64,000 nt of DNA from Pectobacterium punjabense (GTDB taxonomy: Bacteria > Pseudomonadota > Gammaproteobacteria > Enterobacterales > Enterobacteriaceae). The stretch covers positions 2,170,001 to 2,234,000 of the forward strand of contig NZ_CP038498.1 in the NCBI RefSeq assembly GCF_012427845.1, written 5' to 3'. The translations under genes were made by a program, and so were the position numbers. The notes under the pieces were generated by a model. That model made no database searches, was not told where the DNA came from, and was given only the letters and a program-made list of their open reading frames with translations. Of this stretch, positions 8,996 through 19,130 are shown piece by piece. Position 1 is the first letter of the stretch, and each line of letters starts with the position of its first letter.

Positions 8996-9262
8996 CACTC
9001 CTCTCCCTTTATTATATGAATATTTTTTATTGTATCCGGTAGGAAGAAAAATCCGCTATTTTTCAACGATAAACTGAATTGCTTCTTCTGGAATGAAGCT
9101 ACAGTATTTATTTAATGATTGAAACTAAAAATAAATATCTTTCTGATAATACTTGCCGTATTAACAAATGCATTATGAGATGAAGTGTAGAAAGCTTGGC
9201 AACCCCGTTGCTGAGCAAAATACGACAGAGGAGCCCTGAGGCTCCCTGACGTCTGGTATGAA

Positions 9263-9490
9263 TTATTTATACAGAATAGCGGTCCCGTGTAACCGATCGT
9301 GACCGGTAGCAGAAACGATGCGATATGATGACGCGCCTGCCTTTTGGGCTTTTTGAGCGACCTGAGCTTCGAAAGAATCCAACGTTTTTGCACCGCTGAT
9401 GGAAACGGTCGCGATTTCTTGAGCGGCAAACGCACCGAAGGACAAGGTAGAGAGTGCGATAACTGCGATAAAATTTTTGATGCTTTTCAT
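9263..9490 (-). CDS. DUF1471 (YhcN/BhsA family) periplasmic stress protein
   Basis: 75 aa with a signal peptide to AFA at residue 22. The remaining ~53 residues form one DUF1471 domain with the usual ending SYRIVSATGHDRLHGTAILYK. Members such as BhsA, McbA and YhcN are induced by acid, oxidative or copper stress and affect biofilm or envelope permeability. Single gene with GGAA-type ribosome-binding site; role here inferred from family only. Confidence 0.88.
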   Translation of the reverse strand: MKSIKNFIAVIALSTLSFGAFAAQEIATVSISGAKTLDSFEAQVAQKAQKAGASSYRIVSATGHDRLHGTAILYK

Positions 9491-9694
9491 GGTTCATTCC
9501 TTCACGTTTTATTTGGCTGATTAGGCGTTTTTACTTGATGTGTTGAATGATATTCCTCCTCGATTGAAATGAATATCAGAGAGATTTGCTTTTCTTTTTC
9601 AAAAATACTGTTCTTTATTTGCTATGCCATTCATTCCGGTTCCGCAGTAGGATAAATCCTGTGAATAATCAATCAGTGGATGAAAGGAAGGGAT

Positions 9695-10762
9695 ATGCAG
9701 ATTTCAGTCAATCGTCTGATGGCGACAGTGCAAGTCGTATTGCAGAAAGCAGGATGTGAAAAAAATGAAGCCCGTATTGTCACTGAACACCTTGTGACCG
9801 CTAACTTAAAAGGGCATGACAGCCATGGCGTAGGGATGTTGCCGCACTATGTGGCGTTCATCGGAAAAGGGATTATGCATCCGAACACTCCGGCGCGTTT
9901 ACTCCGTGACAGTGGAGCTGTACTGCAATTTACCGGCGATCGTGGCTTTGGTCAGCGTACGGGTAAAGAAGCGATGCAAGCGGCCATTGAGCGGGTGAAA
10001 ACGACAGGCGTGTGTTTAATGACCCTGTCGTCGACCTGTCACCTAGGACGCATCGGCACCTATGGGGAAATGGCGGCGGACGCCGGGCTTGTTTCGATAC
10101 ACTTTGTCAATGTTAACGATCTCGACCCGATCGTGGCTCCCTGGTGTGGCAGTGAAGCGCGCTTCGGAACAAACCCGATCTGTATTGCATTCCCGCCAAC
10201 AGAGCACAATGCGGCTTTTGTTCTGGATTTTGCCACCAGCGTGGTGGCGCTGGGGAAAACCCGCGTTGCGTACCTGGCAGGTAAAACGTTTGATGAAGAG
10301 GTGATGCTCGATTGCAACGGTGTTTCCACTAACGATCCGAAAGTCATGTGGGAAGGCGAAAAACACGGGGCATTGAAGCCGATTGCGAAACATAAAGGTG
10401 GCGGGTTGATTTTAGCGGCTGAAATGTTGGCGGGGCTGCTTTCCGGTGGCGGAACTATTCAGCCGGAGAATACACGTCAGGGGGCGATAGTGAATAATAT
10501 GACGACGATTGTCATCGATCCCACCAGCATGGTTTCCATGGCGTGGTTGCAAAAAGAATATGATGCCATGCTGGATTACGTCCGTTCTTCAACCGCTCCC
10601 GATCCGACACAGCCTATCTTAATCGCGGGCGAGCCAGAAAAGTTGTCTCAGGCGCAACGTCATGCTGACGGTATTTATCTGTCCGATCAGGAGTGGCAGA
10701 AAATCGCGGAGGCGGGGATATCACTGGGGATGAGTCCGGCCGAATTCGCATTAATAGCATAA
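9695..10762 (+). CDS. Ldh2-family (malate/L-lactate type) NAD(P)H-dependent oxidoreductase, YbiC-like
   Basis: About 355 aa from the ATG at 9695, which follows AAGGAAGGGA; an ATG at 9680 overlaps that site and is less likely. Signature blocks of the Ldh2/MdhA fold are visible: NLKGHDSHGVGMLPHYV, SRFGTNP-like ARFGTNPICIAFPP, LDFATSVVALGKTRVA and AKHKGGGLILAAEMLAG. Resembles E. coli YbiC (hydroxycarboxylate dehydrogenase B) over the full length. Substrate is probably a 2-hydroxy acid. Followed after 37 bp by the extensin-like gene on the same strand. Confidence 0.85.
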   Translation: MQISVNRLMATVQVVLQKAGCEKNEARIVTEHLVTANLKGHDSHGVGMLPHYVAFIGKGIMHPNTPARLLRDSGAVLQFTGDRGFGQRTGKEAMQAAIERVKTTGVCLMTLSSTCHLGRIGTYGEMAADAGLVSIHFVNVNDLDPIVAPWCGSEARFGTNPICIAFPPTEHNAAFVLDFATSVVALGKTRVAYLAGKTFDEEVMLDCNGVSTNDPKVMWEGEKHGALKPIAKHKGGGLILAAEMLAGLLSGGGTIQPENTRQGAIVNNMTTIVIDPTSMVSMAWLQKEYDAMLDYVRSSTAPDPTQPILIAGEPEKLSQAQRHADGIYLSDQEWQKIAEAGISLGMSPAEFALIA

Positions 10763-10799
10763 TATTGTTCAGGAGAAGAAAATAACCGGGGCAATGCTA

Positions 10800-11495
10800 A
10801 TGCGGAGATGGTTGATATTTGCTGTGATGCTGGGGGCGCTAATTGCCTTGTCGCCCTGGATTCAACGCCAGCTTCCACCCGGTTACGATCCTTTTTCTCC
10901 GCTATCTGTCGATGACCCGCCCACGTTTATTACCCGATTGAAAATGAAGTCTGTCGCCAGCGACCCTGATGCCTGTTTGGCGGTGTTAAAGCAGGCACAG
11001 GAAAACGGACGACTGAGATTCGCCGAGGCCAATGACATCAGTGGGCAATGTCCGGTAATGTCTCCCGTTCGGGTTCAACGTTTTGGTGCGGTCACGCTGA
11101 GTTCCAGTTTTCTCGCCAGTTGTCCATTAGCGTTGAGTAGCACCATGTTTGTGACGCAGGTTGCGGTGCCGCAGGCGCAAGCTCTTGGCACATCGTTGGC
11201 GCGTATCGACCATATGGGCAGCTACGCCTGCCGCAATGTGTATCACAGGCCAGAAGGGCGTCTGAGTGAACATGCGACGGCGGACGCATGGGATATCGCC
11301 GCTTTTCGGCTCTCTGATGGTCGACAGGTTAGCGTCCTGAGCCAGTGGTCGGCCATGGATGAACGCGGCAGTTATTTGCGTACTACATTCAGGGAGAGTT
11401 GCCATTTTTTCGGTAATGCTCTGGGGCCGGAATATAATGCCGCACATGCTAATCACTTTCACTTTGGTATGCGTGGTTTTGGCGTATGCCGATAG
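10800..11495 (+). CDS. Extensin-like C-terminal domain protein, membrane-anchored
   Basis: 231 aa from the ATG at 10800 (10794 adds two residues). Residues 2-20 form one hydrophobic anchor or signal segment. The rest is the extensin-like domain found in many Gram-negative bacteria, with the conserved stretches CPVMSPVRVQRFGAVTLSSS, GSYACRNVYHRPEGRLSEHA, DAWDIAAFRLSDGR and the final HANHFHFGM. The His/Asp pattern (SEHATADAWD, HFHFG) looks like an M15-type peptidase site, suggesting peptidoglycan action in the periplasm; unproven. Cotranscription with the dehydrogenase is possible. Confidence 0.82.
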   Translation: MRRWLIFAVMLGALIALSPWIQRQLPPGYDPFSPLSVDDPPTFITRLKMKSVASDPDACLAVLKQAQENGRLRFAEANDISGQCPVMSPVRVQRFGAVTLSSSFLASCPLALSSTMFVTQVAVPQAQALGTSLARIDHMGSYACRNVYHRPEGRLSEHATADAWDIAAFRLSDGRQVSVLSQWSAMDERGSYLRTTFRESCHFFGNALGPEYNAAHANHFHFGMRGFGVCR

Positions 11496-11564
11496 AAAGG
11501 TGACGTTGAAAATGAGGTGAGGGCGGTAATACCACCGCCCTGATCGATATGTAGCGATGAGCCG

Positions 11565-11675
11565 TTAGGAAATCACGGGGTCAGGTATTGAGAATTTTTT
11601 TCTAAACTCGGTGAGTTTATTATGTGACTCCAGTAGTTCTTCAGGCTTCATTTTCAAAGTAAGAGTCATAACTGA
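11565..11675 (-). pseudogene. In-frame continuation of the Sel1 gene beyond an amber codon
   Basis: Directly after the TAG at 11676-11678 the same frame stays open for 36 codons (SVMTLTLKMKPEELLESHNK and on to DPVIS). KMKPEELLESHNKLTEF looks like the usual C-terminal helix of Sel1 proteins (KMTPEQIAxAQxLARxW). So the amber seems to have cut off a once-coding tail. Alternatively the ATG at 11669 starts an independent 34-residue peptide. Confidence 0.5.
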
Positions 11676-12797
11676 CTAGTATGCTTCATTTTTTCCGTTT
11701 GCCAATGCAATAGAAAGCCAGGTGTGGGCTAACGTATTATCTTGAGGAACACCTTTTCCCTCATAATACATCAGACCCAGATTATATTGTGCATCCGGTA
11801 GATTTTGTTCGGCAGCTTTGGTGTACCACGCTACGGCTTGGGCGTGATCTTTCTTAACGCCGTTACCATTGTTATAAGCGAGACCCAGATTGTATTGCGC
11901 ATGGACTTGGCCTTGTTCAGCGGCTTTTTGATACCAGGCTATTGCTTGGGTACGATCTCGCGCAATACCTTTTCCGGTATCATATAAATACCCCAAATCT
12001 GTTTGTGCATCAGCATCCCCTTGCTTTGCTGCCTTGGTATACCATATTAGGGCTTGAGCATAATCTTGTGGAACACCTTTTCCAGATTCATACAATAAAC
12101 CCAAATTGGTTTGTGCGCGGACATTTCCCTTTTCCGCCGCTTTGGTATACCAGGAAAGGGCTTTGGCATAATCTTGCTGAACGCCGTTCCCTGTTTCATA
12201 TAAATAAGCCAGATTGGTTTGTGCGCGGGCATTCCCTTTTTCCGCCGCTTTGGTGTACAAGGCAAGGGCTTTGGCATAATCTTGCTGAACGCCGTTACCC
12301 TTATCATACAAATAAGCCAGATTGGTTTGTGCGTAGGTACTTCCCTGTTCCGCCGCTTTGGTATACCAGATCAGAGCTTGGGCATAATCTTGCTGAACCC
12401 CTTCACCGGTATCATATAAATCTGCCAGATTGGTTTGCGCCCATGCATAACCTTGTTCGGCGGCTTTGGTGTACCAGACAACCGCTTGAGCATAATCTTG
12501 TTGGACGCTTTCTCCGTTAGCAAACATATAACCCAGGCTGTATTGGGCTTCAGGATTGTTTTGCGCGGCGGCTTTTTGATACCAGCTGATTGCCTGCTGA
12601 TAATCTTGTTTTACGCCAGAGCCATCGTAATACATATCGCCTAATGCGTTCTGTGCTTCGGCATCATTTTGATTGGCTACGGTTTGTACTTCATCGAATG
12701 TTTTGTTGTCAAATTTGCTCGAAAACGCAGGTGTGGTGTAGAAGGCGCATATGAGCGTCGTTGACAAGAATAATGAAGGTATTGATAACAATGTCAT
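11676..12797 (-). CDS. Sel1/TPR-like repeat protein, exported, probably C-terminally truncated
   Basis: 373 aa. Signal peptide of about 26 residues (cleavage near TPAFS). Nine consecutive 36-residue Sel1 repeats follow (about residues 47-370), each of the form AQxNLGxLYxxGxGVxQDYAQALxWYTKAAEQG. Repeats 3-6 are nearly identical at DNA level, a sign of recent duplication or gene conversion. Such proteins are periplasmic scaffolds; some act as immunity partners of toxins, a possibility only. The frame continues past the stop with Sel1-like tail sequence (see 11565-11675). Upstream neighbour is yebW. Confidence 0.85.
   Translation of the reverse strand: MTLLSIPSLFLSTTLICAFYTTPAFSSKFDNKTFDEVQTVANQNDAEAQNALGDMYYDGSGVKQDYQQAISWYQKAAAQNNPEAQYSLGYMFANGESVQQDYAQAVVWYTKAAEQGYAWAQTNLADLYDTGEGVQQDYAQALIWYTKAAEQGSTYAQTNLAYLYDKGNGVQQDYAKALALYTKAAEKGNARAQTNLAYLYETGNGVQQDYAKALSWYTKAAEKGNVRAQTNLGLLYESGKGVPQDYAQALIWYTKAAKQGDADAQTDLGYLYDTGKGIARDRTQAIAWYQKAAEQGQVHAQYNLGLAYNNGNGVKKDHAQAVAWYTKAAEQNLPDAQYNLGLMYYEGKGVPQDNTLAHTWLSIALANGKNEAY
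11680..12660 (-). repeat. Nine tandem 108-bp coding repeats
   Basis: The Sel1 gene is built from 108-bp units; blocks such as gcataatcttgctgaacgcc and ccgccgctttggt recur at 108-bp spacing. The central units differ by only a few bases, so copy number may vary between strains. Confidence 0.85.
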
Positions 12798-13010
12798 GTG
12801 TAATCCGTCACGTGAGAGTTATTAAAGTAGGTATCCTGATTGATAAGCAACGCCGCATAATTTCCCTGGTTGGGCATGCGGAGCGGGGTGAATACTGAAC
12901 CTAAACACTAAGATAATCAAATAACTGACAGGGTTTAGGCGCAATTATAGGAATTGATAATCAGATGAAGGATTGGCCGCGAGTGCCGATGAGAATACGC
13001 AGAGAGAGGA

Positions 13011-13202
13011 TTAGAAATCAGCGTACTCTTGGGCAGGAACCCAGAAGCCATCAATATACTCTTCAATGGGGAAGCAGCCAGCCCGACGCAGACGCTGTTC
13101 GTCCATCGCTTGTAGACACTGCGCTTCGGTGTTGTAGGCACCGACGACCAAATCGTCACAGCCATGCCCGAGATAACAAACGAATATCACTAACGCAAAC
13201 AT
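13011..13202 (-). CDS. yebW: YebW family (DUF1482) small protein
   Basis: 63 aa. The N-terminal MFALVIFVCYLGHGCDDLVV is hydrophobic and may be a signal or anchor. The sequence FPIEEYIDGFWVPAQEYADF is almost the same as the C-terminus of E. coli YebW. Four Cys. Unknown function. It lies beside rsmF, as in E. coli. Confidence 0.92.
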   Translation of the reverse strand: MFALVIFVCYLGHGCDDLVVGAYNTEAQCLQAMDEQRLRRAGCFPIEEYIDGFWVPAQEYADF

Positions 13203-13327
13203 GTCGCTCTCCAGATATTACTGAGTTTCTCTATCTGTCAGGGTAATTGTAGATGAGAATCAGTAAGAAAAGGGCGGATGAGCGGTTCATCAGGTGGTTT
13301 TATCGCCACCTGATGCAGAAAGCGCAT

Positions 13328-14782
13328 TTATTCATTAGCAAGAGGCTGTGCGGAAGAAGCACCATCCCGAACTAAATCGCGAGGTAGGCTGTTTTTTATC
13401 CGGCTGCTGATGCGTTTTGCCAGGCCAACGGGCGTATTCTGGTAAGTTAAAATCAGCTCATCCGCAGTAGGAAGCGGGTCTGGGTAGCTGTCTTTACCCT
13501 GAAACCACTCACAGGCGATACGGTCATTCAGCGCGTAGGCATTGTCCGCATTTGGATCGGCCAATGCCACAACCGCTTCATGCTGCCAGCGGAAGCCTTT
13601 GGGGAAGCGTTCGGCGAGCTTAATACCAATGCGTGAGAATTTGATATTGCCAAAAGCGGAGGCAAGTGCCGTAGGAAAAAGCCAAATCTCGCTATCACGC
13701 TGCCATAGTTGAAGTTGCTCCTCATCCCAGTGAATACCCTGTTTACGCGCGGCCTCTGTAAGTAACACACGATCTTTGTGTGTGACGGGAGAGAACGGGA
13801 ATTTGCCGACTTTATAACTCGGACGTGGCAGTGGTGGTACGCTAGCAGTTTTACGTAAACGGGCAACAAAGAAGCCTTCACTGTCATAAATCTGCGGGAA
13901 GACGTGCAGGAAGCCTTCTTCCGTTGTCGCGCGTTTGGCGTCGGTGAAGAGATCGTCTAATGACTCAAACTCGCAGGCATCAGGGAATTGTGCCTGTAAC
14001 CAATGACAAACCTGCTGGTTTTCCTGCCGATTCAGCGTACAAGTGGAATAAATCATCACGCCGCCGGGCTTTAGGGCATGGAACGCACTCAGAATCAGGT
14101 CGCGCTGCGTAGCCGCAATGTCGAGAATACTCTCTTGCGACCAGTGGCTCATCGCCGCCGGATCTTTACGCACCACGCCTTCACCTGAACACGGGGCATC
14201 CAGCAGTATCGCATCAAAATATTCTGGCAGCGCCGCGCCGAAAACACGCCCATCGAAGTGCGTAATCGCGGTATTGCTGACGCCGCAGCGGCTGATGTTA
14301 GCATGTAGCACTTTTACCCGGCTTGCCGAGTATTCGTTGGCAACAATGGCGCCTTCGTTATTCAGTCGTGCTGCGATCTGCGTCGTCTTGGAACCCGGCG
14401 CAGCGGCCACATCCAAAAGCGTCCCCAATGCATCATTACGATGAAACAGGGCGCTGACGGGCAGCATGGAGCTGGCTTCCTGAATGTAGAAGAGTCCGCT
14501 CAGGTGCTCCAATGTATTGCCGAGCCGCGTGTTTTCCTCTTCCGCATTCAGCAGCCAGAAACCTTCCTGACACCAGGGAATCGGCTCAAGCTGCCAGCCA
14601 TAAGGTTGCACGAGCTGTAGAAAGGCATCGACGCTGATTTTTAACGTATTGACGCGGATGCTCCGGCGCAGCGGACGCTGGCAGGCGGCAACGAAATCCT
14701 CCATCGAAAGCGATGAAGGCATAATGTCCCGCATTGTGTCGAGAAATTCAGCAGGCAGATTGGCTGGGGTAAATTTTGCCAC
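13328..14782 (-). CDS. rsmF: 16S rRNA (cytosine-1407-C5) methyltransferase
   Basis: 484 aa (E. coli RsmF/YebU 479). SAM-dependent RNA m5C methyltransferase acting on C1407 in the 30S subunit. SAM loop [16 protein letters not shown] at about residue 119, catalytic and release cysteines in [15 protein letters not shown] (about 198) and IYSTCTLN (about 247), then a PUA-like C-terminal region. Downstream of letA-letB on the same strand with a 125-bp gap, the same order as in E. coli. Confidence 0.95.
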   Translation of the reverse strand: MAKFTPANLPAEFLDTMRDIMPSSLSMEDFVAACQRPLRRSIRVNTLKISVDAFLQLVQPYGWQLEPIPWCQEGFWLLNAEEENTRLGNTLEHLSGLFYIQEASSMLPVSALFHRNDALGTLLDVAAAPGSKTTQIAARLNNEGAIVANEYSASRVKVLHANISRCGVSNTAITHFDGRVFGAALPEYFDAILLDAPCSGEGVVRKDPAAMSHWSQESILDIAATQRDLILSAFHALKPGGVMIYSTCTLNRQENQQVCHWLQAQFPDACEFESLDDLFTDAKRATTEEGFLHVFPQIYDSEGFFVARLRKTASVPPLPRPSYKVGKFPFSPVTHKDRVLLTEAARKQGIHWDEEQLQLWQRDSEIWLFPTALASAFGNIKFSRIGIKLAERFPKGFRWQHEAVVALADPNADNAYALNDRIACEWFQGKDSYPDPLPTADELILTYQNTPVGLAKRISSRIKNSLPRDLVRDGASSAQPLANE

Positions 14783-14907
14783 GACGTGGTTCCGTACCGG
14801 TTATTCAGTAAAACGAGGGGAAAGAAGTGGCGAAGTGTAACACGGATCTTGCATCGATAGCGTGAAAACGACAGGGCGACTATCGCCGCCCTGTTAGGTG
14901 CTGAACG

Positions 14908-17550
14908 TTAATTATCCGGGGGAGTTGGGATCGCCGTACCCCATTGCCGCCACTCTTTAGGTTCTTCGTTTCTCAGCAAGAAATGCTTCCCTTCCTGAGC
15001 CTTCGGCGCGAGTGGTGTGCTAGGCGGCGTGGCGAAAGCGATACCGCCGCGAATAAACTGCTGGAAGGTTCCACTCTTAATAACGCCGCCAACCAGTCCG
15101 AATTCCAGATTGTAGCCAGAAGCTTGCCAGAAGACGGAATTATCGCGTACCAGATGTTGATAGCGTTTACTGATGCGCAGCGAAACGGCGATGCGATCCG
15201 ACAAAGGGCCTAGCGACAGCCCAGTGACGGTACCGACTTCAATACCGCGGAACAGAACCGGCGTACCAACCTGCAATGCGCCGGCTTCCGGTGCATCAAC
15301 GCTGATATTCAAGCCGTCCTGATAGCGTGAATCAGAGATAGTCGCCTGCTGAAGCTCAAAATTACGCGTTACGCTGCCATTGCCCGGTTCGACGTTAATA
15401 TAAGGTTGGAATAGCGTCTCCAGATGATTTACACCCGCAGCAGAAATTTCCGGCGTGACGACGGAAAAGCGCGTTCCAGAACGGGCAAAATTACGCACGT
15501 ATTCAGGGTAGAGCACCGCCTGCACCAATACGTCGTTGCGTTGTTCGGACAGCTTCAGCGAATCCAACTGGCCGATATCGATGCCCAGATAGCGGATCGG
15601 CATACCCGGTGCGAGTTTACTGGCGTCGTAGGTGCGCAGAATGATGCGGCTGCCCACGGCGCGCGCCGCCGTTTCGTTGTTGTACAGGATGCGTTTTCCG
15701 CCTTTGATTTCCGGCGCGCCTTCCAGATTATCAAAGCTGATCGCCCCCTTAAGCGCCCGATTCAGCGGGGAAGCTTGCACGGTCAGACCCGAGGTATTCA
15801 ACTGCACACGGGCTCCACCTTCAGCCCAAAACACGCTGTTTTCTGTCAACAGTTTGCGATGTTCTGGACGGATATAAACCTCAACTTCAAAGGTATCCGC
15901 CTTGGGTCGCACCCGCATGATTTCACCTACCTGGAATTTACGATACAGCACGATAGAGCCGTCCTGAATATCCGGTAGACTGTCGGTTACCAGGGTGAGG
16001 GTAGGCGAGGGGGTGGCACCGCGAATACCTTCTTCGGCTTTTTCGAGATCGCTGAACAGCGGGTAACGTGCCTGAATCTCTCCCTTACTACCGGGTAAAA
16101 CCTGAATGCCGCCGCTGACCCATTCTTGTGCACTGGCACCCAACACTTGAATCCCATCCAACCCCATCTTCACATTCACGCGACTGTTAACGATGAATTT
16201 GCTGTCGCGGTGCAATAGCTGGCGATAACGTGGCTCGATCACCAGAATGAAGCTGACACCTTGTTCATCCAGTGTGCGTTTCACGACCTGACCAACTTGT
16301 ACACCGTGCAGTAGCACGGGTTGACCGCTATCAATACCATAGCTTTGTGCGGCGGTGAGCTGAATAGAAAGTGCTCCGGGCTGGGCGAGCTGCTGCTGCC
16401 CACTATCCAATACAGTAAAATGCTGGCGCGGTTCGCCTTCGCCGGGGAGTAATGTCAGCGTTGGGCCGCTTAGCAGGCGAGACACATTCAGGTCGCTGAG
16501 CGAAAGTTGGGGTTTGCTGAGTTCAATACGTGTACCTTCGCGCATCAACGACACCACGGAAGGATCGATGATCAGCTCCCCGCTGACCTTGCCGTCGTCC
16601 GGGTTTAAGATAATTTTGTTCAACGTGCCGACTTCCAACCCTTGGTACATCAGAGGGGTTCGGCCTTCGGATAAGCTGTCACCGGAGGGTAAATCTAGCG
16701 TGATTTTCACTCCACGTTGACTCTGCGCCAGATCGGGATAGAGACGATAGGATTGCTCGGCGCCCGCATCCTCGCTCTCTTCTGGCGAATCGAAGGCAAT
16801 TGCCCCGTTGACCAGCGCCGCCAGATTCTCCATCTCAATTTTTGCGCCGCTGACGCTGATGTCGGCATTAAAGCCGGATACATTCCAGAAACGGCTATTC
16901 TTTTTCACCAGATGGGTGAAACGGCGTTCAATCAGGACGTCAATCATCACGCCGCGACGATCCTGAGAAACGGTATAATCGTAAACTTTCCCCACCGGAA
17001 TTTTACGGTAGTAAACCAGCGAGCCGGTATTCAACGAGCCGAGATCGTCAGCGTGAAGATGAATCAGCAATTCTCCGGTGTTAACGCGGTATTTGGGCTG
17101 GGTATCCAGCGCAGAAAAGTGTTCTTGCGCCTCGCCGGAACCGGGCATCATGCCGATGTAGTTACCGCCCACCAGCGCATCTAGTCCTGAAACCCCGGCG
17201 AGAGAGGCCTTGGGTGTGACCAACCAGAATTGCGTACCGCTGCGCAACGCTTCCTTCATATCGCTTTTGATGCTGGCTTCGACCTGTATGGTGCGCAGGT
17301 CTTCGCTCAGCTTGATATTTTGTACGGTACCGACTTCGACACCTTGATAGCGCACAGGCGTACGTCCGGCGACAATCCCGTCGGCAGAGACGAAATCAAT
17401 GGTAACCGTCGCGCCGCGCTCCTGCTGATTGGTGTAAATCAGCCAACCGGCAATCATCAGCGCAATCAACGGCAGCAGCCAAAATGGCGACAGACGGCGC
17501 TTGTTTTTCACGGTAGCTTCGGTTGGTGTCCCAGGCGTATTATCTTGCAT
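14908..17550 (-). CDS. letB: Intermembrane lipid-transport MCE protein LetB (YebT)
   Basis: 880 aa (E. coli 877). One N-terminal membrane helix (about residues 22-40, SPFWLLPLIALMIAGWLIYT) anchors it in the inner membrane. Seven MCE domains follow, each opened by a repeat like GRTPVRYQGVEVGTVQNI, GSLVYYRKIPVGKVY, GTPVLFRGIEVGTV. In E. coli the seven stacked rings form a lipid tunnel across the periplasm. It starts 2 bp after letA stops, so both are one operon. Confidence 0.96.
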   Translation of the reverse strand: MQDNTPGTPTEATVKNKRRLSPFWLLPLIALMIAGWLIYTNQQERGATVTIDFVSADGIVAGRTPVRYQGVEVGTVQNIKLSEDLRTIQVEASIKSDMKEALRSGTQFWLVTPKASLAGVSGLDALVGGNYIGMMPGSGEAQEHFSALDTQPKYRVNTGELLIHLHADDLGSLNTGSLVYYRKIPVGKVYDYTVSQDRRGVMIDVLIERRFTHLVKKNSRFWNVSGFNADISVSGAKIEMENLAALVNGAIAFDSPEESEDAGAEQSYRLYPDLAQSQRGVKITLDLPSGDSLSEGRTPLMYQGLEVGTLNKIILNPDDGKVSGELIIDPSVVSLMREGTRIELSKPQLSLSDLNVSRLLSGPTLTLLPGEGEPRQHFTVLDSGQQQLAQPGALSIQLTAAQSYGIDSGQPVLLHGVQVGQVVKRTLDEQGVSFILVIEPRYRQLLHRDSKFIVNSRVNVKMGLDGIQVLGASAQEWVSGGIQVLPGSKGEIQARYPLFSDLEKAEEGIRGATPSPTLTLVTDSLPDIQDGSIVLYRKFQVGEIMRVRPKADTFEVEVYIRPEHRKLLTENSVFWAEGGARVQLNTSGLTVQASPLNRALKGAISFDNLEGAPEIKGGKRILYNNETAARAVGSRIILRTYDASKLAPGMPIRYLGIDIGQLDSLKLSEQRNDVLVQAVLYPEYVRNFARSGTRFSVVTPEISAAGVNHLETLFQPYINVEPGNGSVTRNFELQQATISDSRYQDGLNISVDAPEAGALQVGTPVLFRGIEVGTVTGLSLGPLSDRIAVSLRISKRYQHLVRDNSVFWQASGYNLEFGLVGGVIKSGTFQQFIRGGIAFATPPSTPLAPKAQEGKHFLLRNEEPKEWRQWGTAIPTPPDN

Positions 17551-17552
17551 TG

Positions 17553-18833
17553 TTATTCCACATCAGTGTTGTCCCACATCAGTCGGCTATCCAGCCATTC
17601 AACGGCAAGGATAGTGAGAATCACCGCCGCGCCAAAGTAAAAAGCAGCAGGCCCCATGGTGAAAGCGAGTAGTTGATCGCGGTTGACGAGCGACATCGTC
17701 AGGGCAATCACAAATAAATCGAGCATGGACCAGCGGCCGATCCAACGGATAACACGCAGCAGCTTCATGCGCATCATTATATTGCCTTCCGACTGGACAT
17801 GAATGCTAACCAGCAGGCCGAACAGCACTATAACCTTAGTAAACGGCACCAGAATACTGGCGATGAAAACCACCATTGCGATCGGAATATTGCCTGATGC
17901 AAGCGAAAGAATACCGGAAAAGATCGTATCCTCCGTGCGTGCACCGTTGACATAAATAATTGATATGGGCAACAGGTTGGCGGGTAACAGTAAAATTATA
18001 GAGGCAATCAGCGCCGCCCAGGATTTCTGCAAGCTCTGACGCTGGCGTAAACGAAGCGGAATATGGCAACGGGGGCAACGCCCACGGTTGTCGGGCGAAC
18101 TGGTGAAATGGCAGGAAAGGCAGATTCGGTAGCGATCTGGAGAGATGAGCGGCCTCAGGCGCGGATAAAACCGCTGCCAAAGCTGATCGGTATTTAAGTG
18201 GATCAACGTCAACAGGCTTAAGATCATCAGCGCCAGAAAGGCAACGAGCCCGATACCCGCCTGAACATCTGCGAATTCACGGACTTTGATTGCGGCGACG
18301 GCCATACCAACCAGATAGATATCCAGCATCATCCACTCTTTTAGCCGTTGCAACATGAGCAGAATAGGGCGCAGGTTCATACCGATTCGGGGGGCAAAAA
18401 ACAGGTATAACAGCGAAAAAACTAACGTTAGCGGTGCGCCAACGGTACAAAAGGCGACCATACTTGCCGTGAGCGGGTGTCCTTGTCGGGTGATTTGCCA
18501 AATACCTTCAAACAGGCTGGCATTAATCGTGACACCCAACAGACGAATGCTGATCAACGGTTCAGTGAAGGCAAAAGGCATGAGTACCAGCATGGCGACG
18601 GCCATTGCAGCAAGGCGAGAAATGGTCCAGTCTCTGCCTGAACTGACTTTGGCATCACAGCGTGGACAGTTTGCTGTCTGGTTCCGCTTCAACTGGGGTA
18701 GCGTAAAAACAGCATCGCATTCCGGGCAGCGGTGATAGCGGTCTATGGCGGACGCGGTACTTTTTGCGCCACTGCTTAGCGGTGGGCGGGGAGAAGAAAA
18801 CGGCGCAGGGCTGGTTATATTATGTATTTTCAT
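17553..18833 (-). CDS. letA: LetA (YebS), PqiA-family inner-membrane partner of LetB
   Basis: 426 aa. Two PqiA-type halves, each with a rubredoxin-like zinc ribbon: RCPECDAVF...NCPRCDAKV (about residues 36-63) and [20 protein letters not shown] (about 240-260). Each ribbon is followed by about four membrane helices. Thought to load lipids into LetB. First gene of the letA-letB-(rsmF) run; 290 bp of promoter DNA separates it from divergent msrC. Confidence 0.95.
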   Translation of the reverse strand: MKIHNITSPAPFSSPRPPLSSGAKSTASAIDRYHRCPECDAVFTLPQLKRNQTANCPRCDAKVSSGRDWTISRLAAMAVAMLVLMPFAFTEPLISIRLLGVTINASLFEGIWQITRQGHPLTASMVAFCTVGAPLTLVFSLLYLFFAPRIGMNLRPILLMLQRLKEWMMLDIYLVGMAVAAIKVREFADVQAGIGLVAFLALMILSLLTLIHLNTDQLWQRFYPRLRPLISPDRYRICLSCHFTSSPDNRGRCPRCHIPLRLRQRQSLQKSWAALIASIILLLPANLLPISIIYVNGARTEDTIFSGILSLASGNIPIAMVVFIASILVPFTKVIVLFGLLVSIHVQSEGNIMMRMKLLRVIRWIGRWSMLDLFVIALTMSLVNRDQLLAFTMGPAAFYFGAAVILTILAVEWLDSRLMWDNTDVE

Positions 18834-19112
18834 CTTTCCTGCGATCCGGTAGAAGGTATCGAACCCCGTTATTACTAATGGATAACGTATTCACAGCGAC
18901 TCAGTGTAACTGAATGATAAATTCATAAAAGGATATGATTGCTGACCGATGTTATTTTGCAGATGGAAATAGCACGATATGCATGACAACGATACCGTAA
19001 AGCGGATGATTCTTCGCGCGAAGGCGCTCATCTTATGGCATTCTGTAGCCGATGCTAATGCAGCCTGTGTGGGAATTGTCCGCACTGTTTCGAAAAGACA
19101 ACGATAGACTTT

Positions 19113-19130
19113 ATGAATAAACAAGTATGA
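19113..19130 (+). CDS. Five-codon upstream ORF overlapping the msrC start (candidate)
   Basis: ATG AAT AAA CAA GTA TGA encodes MNKQV and its stop overlaps the msrC ATG (ATGA). It arises from a 14-bp tandem duplication (atgaataaacaagt at 19113, atgaataaacaagc at 19127). Whether it is translated is unknown. Confidence 0.35.
   Translation: MNKQV

Noticed and set aside
11942..12520. 192-codon plus-strand frame across the Sel1 gene
   Set aside because: It is the complement of the 108-bp repeats; its apparent repeats just mirror those of the real gene.
18891..19124. 77-codon minus-strand frame between letA and msrC
   Set aside because: No recognisable composition or ribosome-binding site; it spans the divergent promoter region.
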